Assembly (NCBI RefSeq): GCF_000235425.2
Contig: NZ_KI912266.1
Coordinates: 6,292,029-6,356,028, forward strand
Direction of reading: 5' to 3'
Source: Pseudofrankia saprophytica
GTDB lineage: Bacteria > Actinomycetota > Actinomycetes > Frankiales > Frankiaceae
Length of the DNA stretch: 64,000 nucleotides
A program made the translations under genes and the position numbers. Below, one piece after another: positions 49,477-58,324 of the stretch. The first letter of the stretch is position 1; each line of letters begins with the position of its first letter. The notes beneath the pieces were generated by a model. It was not told the origin of the DNA, did not search any database, and saw only the letters and a list, made by a program, of their open reading frames with translations.

Positions 49477-50832
49477 TCAGCGCGACGCGGAATCCGCGAC
49501 CAGCGCCGCCGCGGCCTGGTCGGCCGCCGGGACGATCCCGGCCGCGCGTTCCAGGCCCTCGATCTCGGCCAGCCAAAGCCTGGCCAGTTCCGCGGCGCGC
49601 GGCGCGGGCACGGTGAAGCCGGCCGTGGCCGTCCGCCCGAGGCCACCGAGCGTGACCACCACCTGCCGACGCCCCTCCCGCGCGGGCGGCACCGGCATCG
49701 CCGCGGTGACCGGAGCTCCCGCCACCGCCAGCGGCCCGGGAATCGGCCCCAGATTCGTCGTGTTCACCGCGGCCTTGCGAAGTTCCTGGCCGCCGCCGAT
49801 GGTCCGGCGGCCGAACCGGCTGGGCACCCGGTCGGACCAGAAGCGATCGCTGAGGCTCGCGCTCGAACCCCCTTTGTAGGGGGCGGTCTGGCGGCACACC
49901 TGCTCGAAACGCTCGCCTGGCGAGGTGAGCTCCAGGGGCAGTGCCACCCGGGTCGCCACGAAAGCGTTGCCGAGGATGGAGCGCTCGGCTGGGCGCCGGG
50001 CGCTGACCGAGAGCACCGTCCGCACCGGCAACTGATCCAGCGGCGACGACCAGGCCGCGAGCGCCCCGCCCATGCCGACCAGATAGACGTCGTTGACGGA
50101 GGCGCCGTAGGCCTGGCCGACCGCGCGCAGCCGGTCGACCTCGATGGACGCCCAGCCCATGCTGTGGCCATCGGCGGCGGGACCAGTGAGCGCCGCGAGC
50201 GCCCCGGACGGCCCTGCCCACGTCGTGGCCTGACGCCGCGCGGCCGACACCAGCCCCCCGGGCGTGAGCTTCCCGGTCCGCATCCAGGCCGGGCCCGTGG
50301 TGGCCCCGGCCGCCGCCTCATCGCCGAACAGGAACGTCAACACCCGGTTCTGCGAGAGACCGTCCACCCAGACGTGGCTGGACCGGAACAGGACATGGAC
50401 GTCGCCCGTGTCGGGGCTGGTGAGCAGGCCGACCTCCCAGGCCGGCCTGTCCAGCGGCATCACCATCCCCGAGAGCCGCCCGGCCGTCGCCCGCAGGTCG
50501 TCCTCGGTGGCGCCCGCCGGCAGCGGGTACTCCCGCACGTGCCGGGTCACGTCGATCTCCCCGTCCGCCTCCCAGCGCGGCGCGCGGCCACGACGCGTCA
50601 CCAGCCGCTCCGTGAGCACGGGGAATGCCCGGACACGGTCGAGAACCGCGGCCCGGACCTCGTCGAGATCCGGCGACCCGGACATCCGTAGCAGGTAACC
50701 GCTGACGCTGACCGGACGGGTCGGATAGGCCCGCTGGAAGTCGAGCATGTACCGGTCCATCGGGCTCAGCCGCCGGCCACCCGGGTACGCACCGTAAAGA
50801 GGCTCCGCGCCGTCGATGGAATCCGAGCGCAT
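49477..50832 (-). CDS. WS/DGAT-family O-acyltransferase
   Basis: 451-residue wax ester synthase/diacylglycerol acyltransferase-like protein. Such enzymes transfer an acyl group from acyl-CoA to an alcohol. The start 'LSPMDRYMLDFQRAYPTRPV' and the acceptor-site region 'VLFRSSHVWVDGLSQNRVLT' are family features. The HHxxxDG motif reads S152-H153-V-W-V-D157-G158, keeping the second, catalytic His. The conserved C-domain has 'ASVNDVYLVGMGGALAAWSS' and 'AVNTTNLGPIPGP'. ATG 50832. It is divergent from a second WS/DGAT at 51891 and followed by the MFS exporter. Confidence 0.85.
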   Translation of the reverse strand: MRSDSIDGAEPLYGAYPGGRRLSPMDRYMLDFQRAYPTRPVSVSGYLLRMSGSPDLDEVRAAVLDRVRAFPVLTERLVTRRGRAPRWEADGEIDVTRHVREYPLPAGATEDDLRATAGRLSGMVMPLDRPAWEVGLLTSPDTGDVHVLFRSSHVWVDGLSQNRVLTFLFGDEAAAGATTGPAWMRTGKLTPGGLVSAARRQATTWAGPSGALAALTGPAADGHSMGWASIEVDRLRAVGQAYGASVNDVYLVGMGGALAAWSSPLDQLPVRTVLSVSARRPAERSILGNAFVATRVALPLELTSPGERFEQVCRQTAPYKGGSSASLSDRFWSDRVPSRFGRRTIGGGQELRKAAVNTTNLGPIPGPLAVAGAPVTAAMPVPPAREGRRQVVVTLGGLGRTATAGFTVPAPRAAELARLWLAEIEGLERAAGIVPAADQAAAALVADSASR

Positions 50833-51843
50833 CTCGACCCCCGTCTCGCGACGCGGGCCCTACGCCGACGCCGAACCCGCCCCGCGCGGGAAGGGTTTCC
50901 ACCGCTCCTGGCCGAGGCCGAGAGCCACGCGTGACCGTAACGCCCTGTATGGGCGGTACTGCGACGGGCCAGCAGCCTACTGGCGCCCCAACGGGCGACC
51001 GCAAGGAGGTCGCGGATCGGATACACCGCCTCAAAGCGCTGAGCCCGAGCACCGGCGACGGGCCGAGCGAGCACATCAGCCGCCTGGCCGGGCTCCCACT
51101 CGGCGCACCCAGCGCCTCCCGGCCGCACCCAACGCCACCCGGCGCCACCCGGCCGCACCGCACCGCACCGGACTGGCCAGGCCGCCGGACGGCCCCGGGA
51201 TCGACGGCTCGAGACCGAATGAACGTTCCAGCGGTTTGGCGGCGTGCCTGGAAACATTCGGAGTCCGCCGTCCGCATTGCGCGTGCCGGTCGCATACTCG
51301 GCAGGCGATCAATGGGCCGCCGGGACGGATGGCCGAGGGGCGTCCAGATGCACCGATCATGGCGCATGATCCGCTGCCCGAGCCGGCCTGGAACTCTTAT
51401 CTTCGTGAATCTTCAACGGAGTCCGCACTCGCCGCGCGATTACACCTCGACCTCGGGCCAGAGGTAGTCATAAAACAGTACCCACCCTGTCGCGTCGGCG
51501 ACATCGTCCTCTCCGGCCGCCCGAGCTCCCTGTCTAGTATCTGTCCTCGGCCCGGGGTTGCCAACACCCGGGCCCGAACCTTCCAAAGCCGTAGACAATG
51601 CCATCTCCCCAGGTCAGAGCGCTGCCCGCACCCAACCGTTCCCGGGCGCCCTGGGAGCGGACTCCCAGGCGGACCAGGAAAGACCGGGATCACTTGCCGG
51701 ATTTTTCCCAGGTCCGGGGACCGCCGCCCACCTATATTCATCCTTGTCGTTCGGCTTACGACCGGCATCGCCGCACGGTCGGCACCCCGCCGCCGCCGCA
51801 CGCCGGAGGTAAACCGGTTTCCAGCTCAGCCAGGGAGCCAGTC
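50833..51843. other. Large intergenic region between divergent WS/DGAT genes
   Basis: 1011 bp without a supported gene. It contains C-rich short repeats near 51100-51180, a less GC-rich stretch at about 51230-51480 that is the likely promoter zone, and the palindrome GATCATG-GCG-CATGATC (51355-51371). Frames in it are Arg/Pro/Ser-rich and unlike protein. Its size suggests control sites for both gene groups. Confidence 0.5.
51355..51371. promoter_or_regulatory. Palindrome between divergent WS/DGAT genes
   Basis: GATCATG and CATGATC form a perfect 7+3+7 inverted repeat in the less GC-rich centre of the region, about 490 bp before the right-hand operon. A regulator-binding site is possible. Confidence 0.4.
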
Positions 51844-51894
51844 GTGAAAATCGCGCGGCGAACCGTCTGCGTTATCCAGGGCGGTCCGCGATGA
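51844..51894 (+). CDS. Possible 16-residue leader peptide coupled to WS/DGAT
   Basis: GTG 51844 has AGGGAG (51832-51837) six bases upstream and encodes 'VKIARRTVCVIQGGPR' (first codon read as Met). Its TGA overlaps the ATG of the WS/DGAT gene (ATGA). The WS/DGAT start itself has only a weak ribosome site, so the peptide may exist to deliver ribosomes to it. Alternatively the sequence is just a leader. Confidence 0.45.
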   Translation: MKIARRTVCVIQGGPR

Positions 51895-53501
51895 CAAGGT
51901 CGGGCGGCGAGACGGAAAGGCGCGAGCGGGCCACGGCGATCGCCGGCGGCCACGCGGACGCGCGAGCCCTCACCGCTGTCGACAAGATCACCCTTGGATA
52001 CCAGCGGGCGTATCCACGGACCCGGCTGGCGGTCGGAAACCTGCTGGTCGGCCATGGGCCGGCCCCGGAGATCCAGGAGCTGCGAGACCTGGTCGCGGAC
52101 CGGGCGCGCGCCTTTCCCCCGCTGACCCACCGGGTCACGCCGGCGGGATGGGGCCGCCTGGTCTGGACGCCCGACACCGACTTCGACCCCGCGTCACACG
52201 TCCATGGGTACCGGCTGCCGGCCGGATCCGGGTTCGCCGGGCTGCGCGAGGCGATCGAGCGGCTGTCCGCCATCGAGATCTCGCTGAAGACGCCGCCGTG
52301 GCAGCTCTGGCTGCTCCATGGCGACCGTCCCGACGGCTTCGCCCTGCTCTTCCGCGGCAGCCACGCCCAGATGGACGGAGCGGCCCTGGACGTGGTCCTG
52401 GGAAAGCTGTTCGGCCAGTCCAGCCCGGAGGAGCCCCGGGCGCCTCGGCGCCCGTTGCCGGAGCAACGCCGGTACAGCCCTCTGACGGTCGGTAAGGCGC
52501 TCGCGCGCTCGGTGGGCTGGCTCGCCAGCACCACCGCGATCGCCCCGTTCACCGGGGCCCCGACCGGCGAAACCCGCCACGCCTGGCTGGAGATCGACCT
52601 TGCCAGGCTGCGGACGATCGGGCGGGCGTACGTGGCGACCGTGAACGACATCTTCCTCGCCGCGCTCGCCGGCGCCCTGCGGGCGTGGTGCCCGCCGGAA
52701 GCCGGCACCACCGGCACCACCCGGTGGGTCCGGCGGCGCGCGGTACACGCCGCGATGCCGGTCAGCACCCGTCTCGCGGCGCAGCGGGAGGTGGTGAGCA
52801 ACTACCTGACCACCGTGCGGATCGCGCTGCCTTACGGCGAGGCGTCGATGCGCGGGCGGGTCGACGCGATCCGTCGGCAGACCATCCAGCTCAAGAGGAA
52901 CGGAACCCCGGGGGTCGCCGAGCGCCTCTTCCTCTGGACGGTCCCGGCGCCGTTGCGGACCGCGGTGCTGTCCACCGGGATCGCCACCCGCGGCTTCGCG
53001 CTCACGGCGTCCAACCCGGCCGGCCTCACCGGTCCCTTCGAGGTCCTCGGCCGGCCGATCATCGACGCCGTCCCCGTGCCGCCCGTCCCCGCCGGCCAGC
53101 GCCTGGCGGTGCTGCTGAGCGGGCTCGACGAGCAGGTGCGCGTCGGCTTCTCGACGGACGCCTCGGTGCCCGGCCATGAACGCCTGGCCGAGCTGTTCGC
53201 CGCCGAGCTCGACGCCCTCGAGGCCGAGGCTGGCATTCACCAGGACCCGTCCGACGGCGCGGTGGCACGCCCGGTGGGCAGCCTCGTCGGGCCGACCAGC
53301 CCGAGCGCCCCGGACTCCCCCGCTACGCACTTCCCGGCCCAGGACTCTCCCGGCACGCACTCCCTCGGTACCCCCGTCCCACAGTTCCCCATCCCGCACT
53401 CCCTCGGCATCCCTGCCACGGGCTCCGACCCACGATCGGCCGACGCGCCGGTCGCGGGCACGGGCGCGGGCGCGGGCGCGACCAGCCAGACCAGACAGTG
53501 A
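51891..53501 (+). CDS. WS/DGAT-family O-acyltransferase (first main gene of aromatic operon)
   Basis: 536-residue acyl-CoA:alcohol O-acyltransferase-like protein. It has 'LTAVDKITLGYQRAYPRTRL', the active-site motif S157-H158-A-Q-M-D162-G163 in 'LLFRGSHAQMDGAALDVVLG', and 'YVATVNDIFLAALAGALRAW' with 'TASNPAGLTGPFEVLGRPII' in the C-domain. From about residue 455 the protein runs into a Pro/Ser/His/Gly-rich tail with near-repeats, longer than in usual family members. It lies 18 bp before tyrA and heads an operon making an aromatic acyl-CoA, so its donor may be hydroxyphenylacetyl-CoA rather than a fatty acyl-CoA. Confidence 0.85.
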   Translation: MTRSGGETERRERATAIAGGHADARALTAVDKITLGYQRAYPRTRLAVGNLLVGHGPAPEIQELRDLVADRARAFPPLTHRVTPAGWGRLVWTPDTDFDPASHVHGYRLPAGSGFAGLREAIERLSAIEISLKTPPWQLWLLHGDRPDGFALLFRGSHAQMDGAALDVVLGKLFGQSSPEEPRAPRRPLPEQRRYSPLTVGKALARSVGWLASTTAIAPFTGAPTGETRHAWLEIDLARLRTIGRAYVATVNDIFLAALAGALRAWCPPEAGTTGTTRWVRRRAVHAAMPVSTRLAAQREVVSNYLTTVRIALPYGEASMRGRVDAIRRQTIQLKRNGTPGVAERLFLWTVPAPLRTAVLSTGIATRGFALTASNPAGLTGPFEVLGRPIIDAVPVPPVPAGQRLAVLLSGLDEQVRVGFSTDASVPGHERLAELFAAELDALEAEAGIHQDPSDGAVARPVGSLVGPTSPSAPDSPATHFPAQDSPGTHSLGTPVPQFPIPHSLGIPATGSDPRSADAPVAGTGAGAGATSQTRQ

Positions 53502-53519
53502 CGAAAGAGCGGTTCAGCG

Positions 53520-54686
53520 ATGACCATGCATGCACGCCTGGTTGATCTCGTGGCGGTGACGACGCCAGACCCGGACGCCGCGTCCCCCGCCGTTCCCACG
53601 ACTCCCACGTCCGCGGCCGACCTCGTGGACGCCGCGGACCTCGCGGACCTCGCGGGCCTGCGGGTCCTGGTGGTCGGTACCGGTCTGATCGGCACATCGG
53701 TCGGCATGGCGCTGCGCCGGCACGGGACCGACGTCCTGCTCTACGACCGGTACCCGGCCCAGTCCGCCGTGGCGGCCCGTCGCGGTGCCGGTCGGGTCTG
53801 GCCCTTCCCCGGCCCCCGTCAGGCCGGCCTCGCCGGGCCGCGCCCGGTCGATGCCGCGGACGCCGGCGCCCGCGGCGCGCAGGCGGACGACCCCGCGGCC
53901 GACGCGGGCGACCCCGCGGCGAGCGCCGGGCAGGCCGTCGACCACGTCGTGATCGCCGTTCCCCCGCGCGACGTGGGCCACACGCTCGTCGCCTGGCAGC
54001 GCCTGCTTCCCGGGGCGACGTTCAGCGACACGGCGTCGGTGAAGGTCGAGCCGCTGACCGACGCCGAGCGCCTCGGCGCGGACATGTCCCGGATCTGCGG
54101 CGCCCACCCGGTGGCCGGCCGCGAGCGCGGCGGTCCCGAATGGGCCGTGGCGGACCTGTTCGCCAACCGGCCCTGGGTCATCACCCCGTCGGCGGCGACG
54201 TCGCGGCTCGCCCAGCGGCACGCGAGCCTCATGGCCGTCGGCTGCGGCGCCTGGGTCGCGCACCTCGACCCGCGCACGCACGACTTCGCTCTCGGCCTGC
54301 TCAGCCATCTGCCGCACATCGTGGCCAGCGCCTTCGCGGCTCGGCTGGCGACGATGCCGGAGGACCTCGCCCGCCTCGCCGGTCCCGGCCTGATGGACTT
54401 CACCCGGATCGCGGGGGCGAACGCCGACCTCTGGACGGAGATCGTCGGAGCCAACGCGTCCCCGCTGGCGGACCTGCTCGCCGACGTCGTCGCCGACCTC
54501 GACCGGGTGCGCGACGCCCTCGGCGCGGGCGCGGTCCAGGGCAGCGGGACCGATCCGGTCGTCGAGTCGCTGTTCCGGATGGGGAACACGGGCCGCTGTC
54601 GGCTGGAGGCGGCGAAGGCCCTGCCAGCCCCTCGGACGGCCATCGACGACCACATCGGCGGTGTCGACGGGCGGATGTCCGCATGA
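53520..54686 (+). CDS. tyrA: Prephenate dehydrogenase (TyrA family)
   Basis: 388-residue NAD(P)-dependent dehydrogenase that oxidatively decarboxylates prephenate to 4-hydroxyphenylpyruvate. It has the dinucleotide motif GTGLIG (53-58), 'SDTASVKVEPL' (Ser173, Lys175) and the prephenate-site 'GAHPVAGRERGGPEWAV' (His196). An Ala/Gly/Asp-rich insert of about 45 residues (95-140) and a long N-terminus are unusual. The stop overlaps the E1alpha start (ATGA). Placement inside a 2-oxoacid dehydrogenase/hydroxylase operon suggests a dedicated copy for specialised metabolism rather than tyrosine supply. Confidence 0.87.
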   Translation: MTMHARLVDLVAVTTPDPDAASPAVPTTPTSAADLVDAADLADLAGLRVLVVGTGLIGTSVGMALRRHGTDVLLYDRYPAQSAVAARRGAGRVWPFPGPRQAGLAGPRPVDAADAGARGAQADDPAADAGDPAASAGQAVDHVVIAVPPRDVGHTLVAWQRLLPGATFSDTASVKVEPLTDAERLGADMSRICGAHPVAGRERGGPEWAVADLFANRPWVITPSAATSRLAQRHASLMAVGCGAWVAHLDPRTHDFALGLLSHLPHIVASAFAARLATMPEDLARLAGPGLMDFTRIAGANADLWTEIVGANASPLADLLADVVADLDRVRDALGAGAVQGSGTDPVVESLFRMGNTGRCRLEAAKALPAPRTAIDDHIGGVDGRMSA

Positions 54687-55807
54687 CCACCGAGGCCGCG
54701 GGCAGGCTCGACCCGCTCGTCGCCGGGCTGCTCCCCTCGCCGTCGCCGGTTCGTTTCCTCGACCCCGGCGGCGAGCCCGTCGACGAGCACGACGGCTACC
54801 GGCCACCGGCGGACGAGCTGCTGGTCCGGGCGTACGAGGCCATGACGCTGGTCCGCCGCCTCGACACCCAGGCCACGGCGCTGGCCAGGCAGGGCCGGAT
54901 CGCGGCCTTCCCGTCGTCATCGGGCCAGGAGGCGTGCCAGGCCGGCGCGGCGCTGGCGCTGCGCCCGCGCGACTGGCTGTTCCCGACCTACCGGGACAGC
55001 GGCGCGCTGCTGTCGCGGGGCGTGGACCCCCTGGAGGTGCTGGCCCCTGTCCGCGGGCACCGGCACTGCGGCTACGACCCCCGCGCCCACCGGTGCGCGC
55101 CGATGAGCACGCCGCTGGCGACCCAGGCGCCGCACGGCACGGGCCTGGCCGTCGCGGCCCGCTGGCAGGGCACGGACGAGGTCGCGCTCGTCCTTCTCGG
55201 CGACGGCGCGACCAGCGAGGGTGACTTCCACGAGGCGCTGAACTTCGCCGCGGTGTTCCGCGCCCCGGTGGTGTTCCTGGTGCAGAACAACCGCTACGCG
55301 ATCAGTGTCCCCGTCTCCCGGCAGAGCGCGGCGCCGTCGCTGGCCTACAAGGGCATCGGCTACGGGGTACGCGCCGAGCAGGTCGACGGCAACGACGCCG
55401 TCGCCGTCCTGTCGGTGCTGGCCGAGGCCGTGGACCACGCCCGGGCCGGCCTCGGGCCGATGCTGGTCGAGGCGCACACCTACCGCATGGGGCCGCACAC
55501 CAGCGCGGACGACGCGAGCCGCTACCGGGACGACGGTGAGGTGGCGATCTGGCGGGCGCGGGACCCGATCGAACGCCTGCGGGCGTACCTGCGCGGGCGG
55601 GGCCTGCTCGACGACGCGGCCGAGGCGGCCGTCGCGGCGCGGGCGGAGGCGCTCGCCGCCCGAGTCAGGGCCGGCGTGGCCGAGGACCCGTCGGTCGAGC
55701 CGACGGAGATCCTCGACCAGGTCTACGCCGTCGCGCCGGCCTTCCTGGCCGAGCAGCGCGCGGCGCTGCTGTCCGAACTCGACGCGGAGGGCGGGGCCGC
55801 GCGATGA
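54683..55807 (+). CDS. 2-oxoacid dehydrogenase E1 component, alpha subunit
   Basis: 374-residue thiamine-diphosphate subunit of the pyruvate/branched-chain 2-oxoacid dehydrogenase type. It has 'MTLVRRLDTQATALARQGRI', 'FPSSSGQEACQAGAALALRP' and the ThDP motif 'LLGDGATSEGDFHEALNFAA' with 'VFLVQNNRYAISVPVSRQ'. The phosphorylation-loop equivalent 'AHTYRMGPHTSADDASRYR' is conserved. With E1beta and E2 it would decarboxylate a 2-oxoacid and pass the acyl group on. The substrate is proposed to be 4-hydroxyphenylpyruvate from the adjacent tyrA. It overlaps both neighbours by ATGA. Confidence 0.9.
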   Translation: MTTEAAGRLDPLVAGLLPSPSPVRFLDPGGEPVDEHDGYRPPADELLVRAYEAMTLVRRLDTQATALARQGRIAAFPSSSGQEACQAGAALALRPRDWLFPTYRDSGALLSRGVDPLEVLAPVRGHRHCGYDPRAHRCAPMSTPLATQAPHGTGLAVAARWQGTDEVALVLLGDGATSEGDFHEALNFAAVFRAPVVFLVQNNRYAISVPVSRQSAAPSLAYKGIGYGVRAEQVDGNDAVAVLSVLAEAVDHARAGLGPMLVEAHTYRMGPHTSADDASRYRDDGEVAIWRARDPIERLRAYLRGRGLLDDAAEAAVAARAEALAARVRAGVAEDPSVEPTEILDQVYAVAPAFLAEQRAALLSELDAEGGAAR

Positions 55808-56907
55808 CCACGAGCCAGCACGTCAGGCCGGGCGCCTCGTCCCCGGGCGGGCAGGTGGGCCCGGCGGGAGACGGTACGGACCGGGCGGCGGCGGTGACCA
55901 TGACGCAGGCGCTCAACCGGGCGCTGCGGGACGCGATGGCGGCGGACGACCGGGTGCTGGTCCTCGGCGAGGACGTGGGCCGCCTCGGCGGCGTCTTCCG
56001 CGTCACCGACGGTCTGCAGGGCGCCTTCGGCGAGCGGCGCTGCTTCGACACACCACTGGCGGAGGCCGGGATCGTCGGGTTCGCGGTGGGCCTGGCGATG
56101 TACGGCCTGCGGCCGGTCGTGGAGCTGCAGTTCGACGCGTTCGCCTATCCGGCGTTCGAGCAGGTGGTAAGTCACGTGGCGAAGCTGGGCGCGCGCACCG
56201 CGGGCCGCCTCCGGCCGGGCATGGTGCTGCGGATCCCCTACGGCGGCGGGGTGGGCGCGGTCGAGCACCACTCCGACAGCTCGGAGGCGTACTACGCGCA
56301 CACGGCCGGCCTGAAGGTCGTGACCCCGGCGACGGTCGCGGACGCCTACTCCCTGCTGCGGGACGCGATCGACGATCCCGACCCGGTGGTGTTCCTGGAG
56401 CCGAAACGGCTGTACTGGAACCGTTCACCGGTGGACCTGCCCGTGCGGACCGAGCCGCTGGGCCGGGCAGCCGTGCGTCGGACCGGGCGGGACGTGACGG
56501 TGGTGACGTACGGGGCGACCGTCCCGGTCGCGCTGGAGGCCGCCCAGGTCGCCGCCGGGCACGGCTGGGATGTCGAGGTCGTCGACCTGCGCTCGATCGT
56601 GCCGTTCGACGACGACACGGTCGTCGCCAGCGTGCGGCGCACCGGCCGCTGCGTGGTCCTGCACGAGGCCCAGGGATTCGCCGGGGTCGGCGCGGAGATC
56701 GCGGCCCGCGTCCAGGAACGCTGCTTCCACTCGCTGGCGGCGCCGGTCCTGCGGGTGACCGGGTGGGACATCCCATACCCAGCTCCGAAGCTGGAGCACC
56801 ACCACCAGCCGGGCGTCGCGCGCGTCCTGGCCGCGTTCGAGCGCCTGCAGTGGGACGACGAACCGGACACCCGCTGGCTCGACACGGGCGGGGGCCTGGC
56901 GTCATGA
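55804..56907 (+). CDS. 2-oxoacid dehydrogenase E1 component, beta subunit
   Basis: 367-residue transketolase-like subunit that completes the E1 heterotetramer. Blocks seen are 'MTQALNRALRDAMAADDRVL', 'VLGEDVGRLGGVFRVTDGLQ', 'FDTPLAEAGIVGFAVGLAMY', 'RIPYGGGVGAVEHHSDSSEA' and the C-terminal 'TGWDIPYPAPKLEHHHQP'. The last resembles branched-chain (BkdB) more than pyruvate dehydrogenases. It is coupled by ATGA overlaps to E1alpha and E2. Confidence 0.92.
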   Translation: MTTSQHVRPGASSPGGQVGPAGDGTDRAAAVTMTQALNRALRDAMAADDRVLVLGEDVGRLGGVFRVTDGLQGAFGERRCFDTPLAEAGIVGFAVGLAMYGLRPVVELQFDAFAYPAFEQVVSHVAKLGARTAGRLRPGMVLRIPYGGGVGAVEHHSDSSEAYYAHTAGLKVVTPATVADAYSLLRDAIDDPDPVVFLEPKRLYWNRSPVDLPVRTEPLGRAAVRRTGRDVTVVTYGATVPVALEAAQVAAGHGWDVEVVDLRSIVPFDDDTVVASVRRTGRCVVLHEAQGFAGVGAEIAARVQERCFHSLAAPVLRVTGWDIPYPAPKLEHHHQPGVARVLAAFERLQWDDEPDTRWLDTGGGLAS

Positions 56908-58289
56908 ACGGTTCGCGTGGCGGTGCCGCCACGGCCTCAGCGACCTCCACCAGTCCTGGGGCCGGCGTCGCCGAGTTCGCCGTCCCCGATCTCGGCGAGG
57001 GGCTGACCGACGCGGTCGTGGTGCGGTGGCTCGTCGAGGTCGGGGACCCGGTCGAGATCGACCAGCCGATCGTGGAGATGGAGTCGGCGAAGGCGCTCGT
57101 CGAGATTCCCTGCCCGTACGCCGGGATCGTCGAGGCCCGCCACGGCGGCGAGGGCGACGTCCTGCCGGTCGGCTCACCCCTCGTGCGGGTCCGGGAGCGG
57201 GCCGCCGCGGTCACCGACCGGCCGGCCGGTCGCACCGACCAGCCGGCCGCGCCGGCGCTCGTCGGCTTCGGCCCCGCCGCGGCGGGGCCCAGCGCGGCCA
57301 GGCGGCCGCGGCCGCCGAAGCCGGTCACCCACGCCGCCGCGGGCGATCAGGCCGCGCAAGCCGCCGACGGCACCCCGGCCACTCCGGCCAACGCGGCCAA
57401 CGCGGCCAACGCCCCGAGGATCATCTCGCCCGTGGTCCGGCGGCTCGCCCAGGCCGCGGGTCTCGATCTGGCCACGGTCGCCGCCACGGCCACCGGCGCC
57501 GGCGGCGTCATCCGCCGGGCGGACGTGGAACGTCTCCTGGCCTCGCCCGGTCACGCCGAGAGCCATCCCCCGGCGTCCCCTGAGCCGCCAGCCGCGCCCG
57601 CGATCCGCCGGATTCCGCTGGCGGCCAGGCGGGTGGTCGCGGAGCGGATGACACGCAGCCGCAGGGAGATCCCGGAGGCGACGGCCTGGCGCGACGTGGA
57701 CTTCACCGACCTGCTCGCGGCCCGTGAGGCGATCAACGCTGACAGCCGGGACCGGCCGGTGAGCGTGCCCGGCCTGCTGGCCAGGATCTGCGTCGCGGGG
57801 CTCGCGCGCCATCCCGAGCTCAACGCCACCGTCGACACCGAGCGGGGCGAGATCGTCCAGTATCGGTCGGTCAACCTGGGATTCGCGATCGCCGGCGCCC
57901 GGGGCCTCGTCGTCCCGGTCATCCCGAACTCCGACGCGATGACGGCGCCAGCGCTGTCCGAACGGCTCCAGGAACTGACCTCCCGGGCCCAGGCCGGCTC
58001 GTTGACTCCGGCCGAGCTCACCGCGGGCACGTTCACCATCAACAACCACGGCGCACTCGGCACGGACGGCGCGGTCCCGATCATCAACCATCCCGAGGTC
58101 GCGCAGCTCGCGGTGGGCCGGATCGCCGAGCGGCCCTGGGTCGTGGACGGCGAGATCCGACCGCGGCGGGTGGCTCAGCTCACCGTCGCCTTCGACCACC
58201 GCGCCTGCGACGGCGCACCGGTGGCCGGCTTCATCACCTTCCTGGCCCGCTGCGTCGAGCAGCCGCTTCTCATGATCTCCGAACTGTAG
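56904..58289 (+). CDS. 2-oxoacid dehydrogenase E2 (dihydrolipoamide acyltransferase)
   Basis: 461-residue E2. It has one lipoyl domain (residues 22-95) with the lipoyl-lysine Lys63 in 'EMESAKALVEI' and a Pro/Ala-rich linker. A peripheral subunit-binding domain follows ('ISPVVRRLAQAAGLDLATVA', 'GGVIRRADVERLL'), then the catalytic acyltransferase domain ending in 'VAFDHRACDGAPVAGFI' with the DHRxxDG active site. It transfers the acyl group to CoA. No E3 (lipoamide dehydrogenase) gene is in the operon, so it must use the cell's general one. Confidence 0.92.
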   Translation: MNGSRGGAATASATSTSPGAGVAEFAVPDLGEGLTDAVVVRWLVEVGDPVEIDQPIVEMESAKALVEIPCPYAGIVEARHGGEGDVLPVGSPLVRVRERAAAVTDRPAGRTDQPAAPALVGFGPAAAGPSAARRPRPPKPVTHAAAGDQAAQAADGTPATPANAANAANAPRIISPVVRRLAQAAGLDLATVAATATGAGGVIRRADVERLLASPGHAESHPPASPEPPAAPAIRRIPLAARRVVAERMTRSRREIPEATAWRDVDFTDLLAAREAINADSRDRPVSVPGLLARICVAGLARHPELNATVDTERGEIVQYRSVNLGFAIAGARGLVVPVIPNSDAMTAPALSERLQELTSRAQAGSLTPAELTAGTFTINNHGALGTDGAVPIINHPEVAQLAVGRIAERPWVVDGEIRPRRVAQLTVAFDHRACDGAPVAGFITFLARCVEQPLLMISEL

Positions 58290-58324
58290 ATCGAACTGTA
58301 GGAAAGAAGGACGAGGTACCAAAG

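Noticed and set aside
55305-56900. Plus-strand open frame continuing back from E2 through both E1 genes
   Set aside because: Arg/Gly-rich translation out of frame with clear E1alpha and E1beta; only the part from 56904 is the E2 gene.
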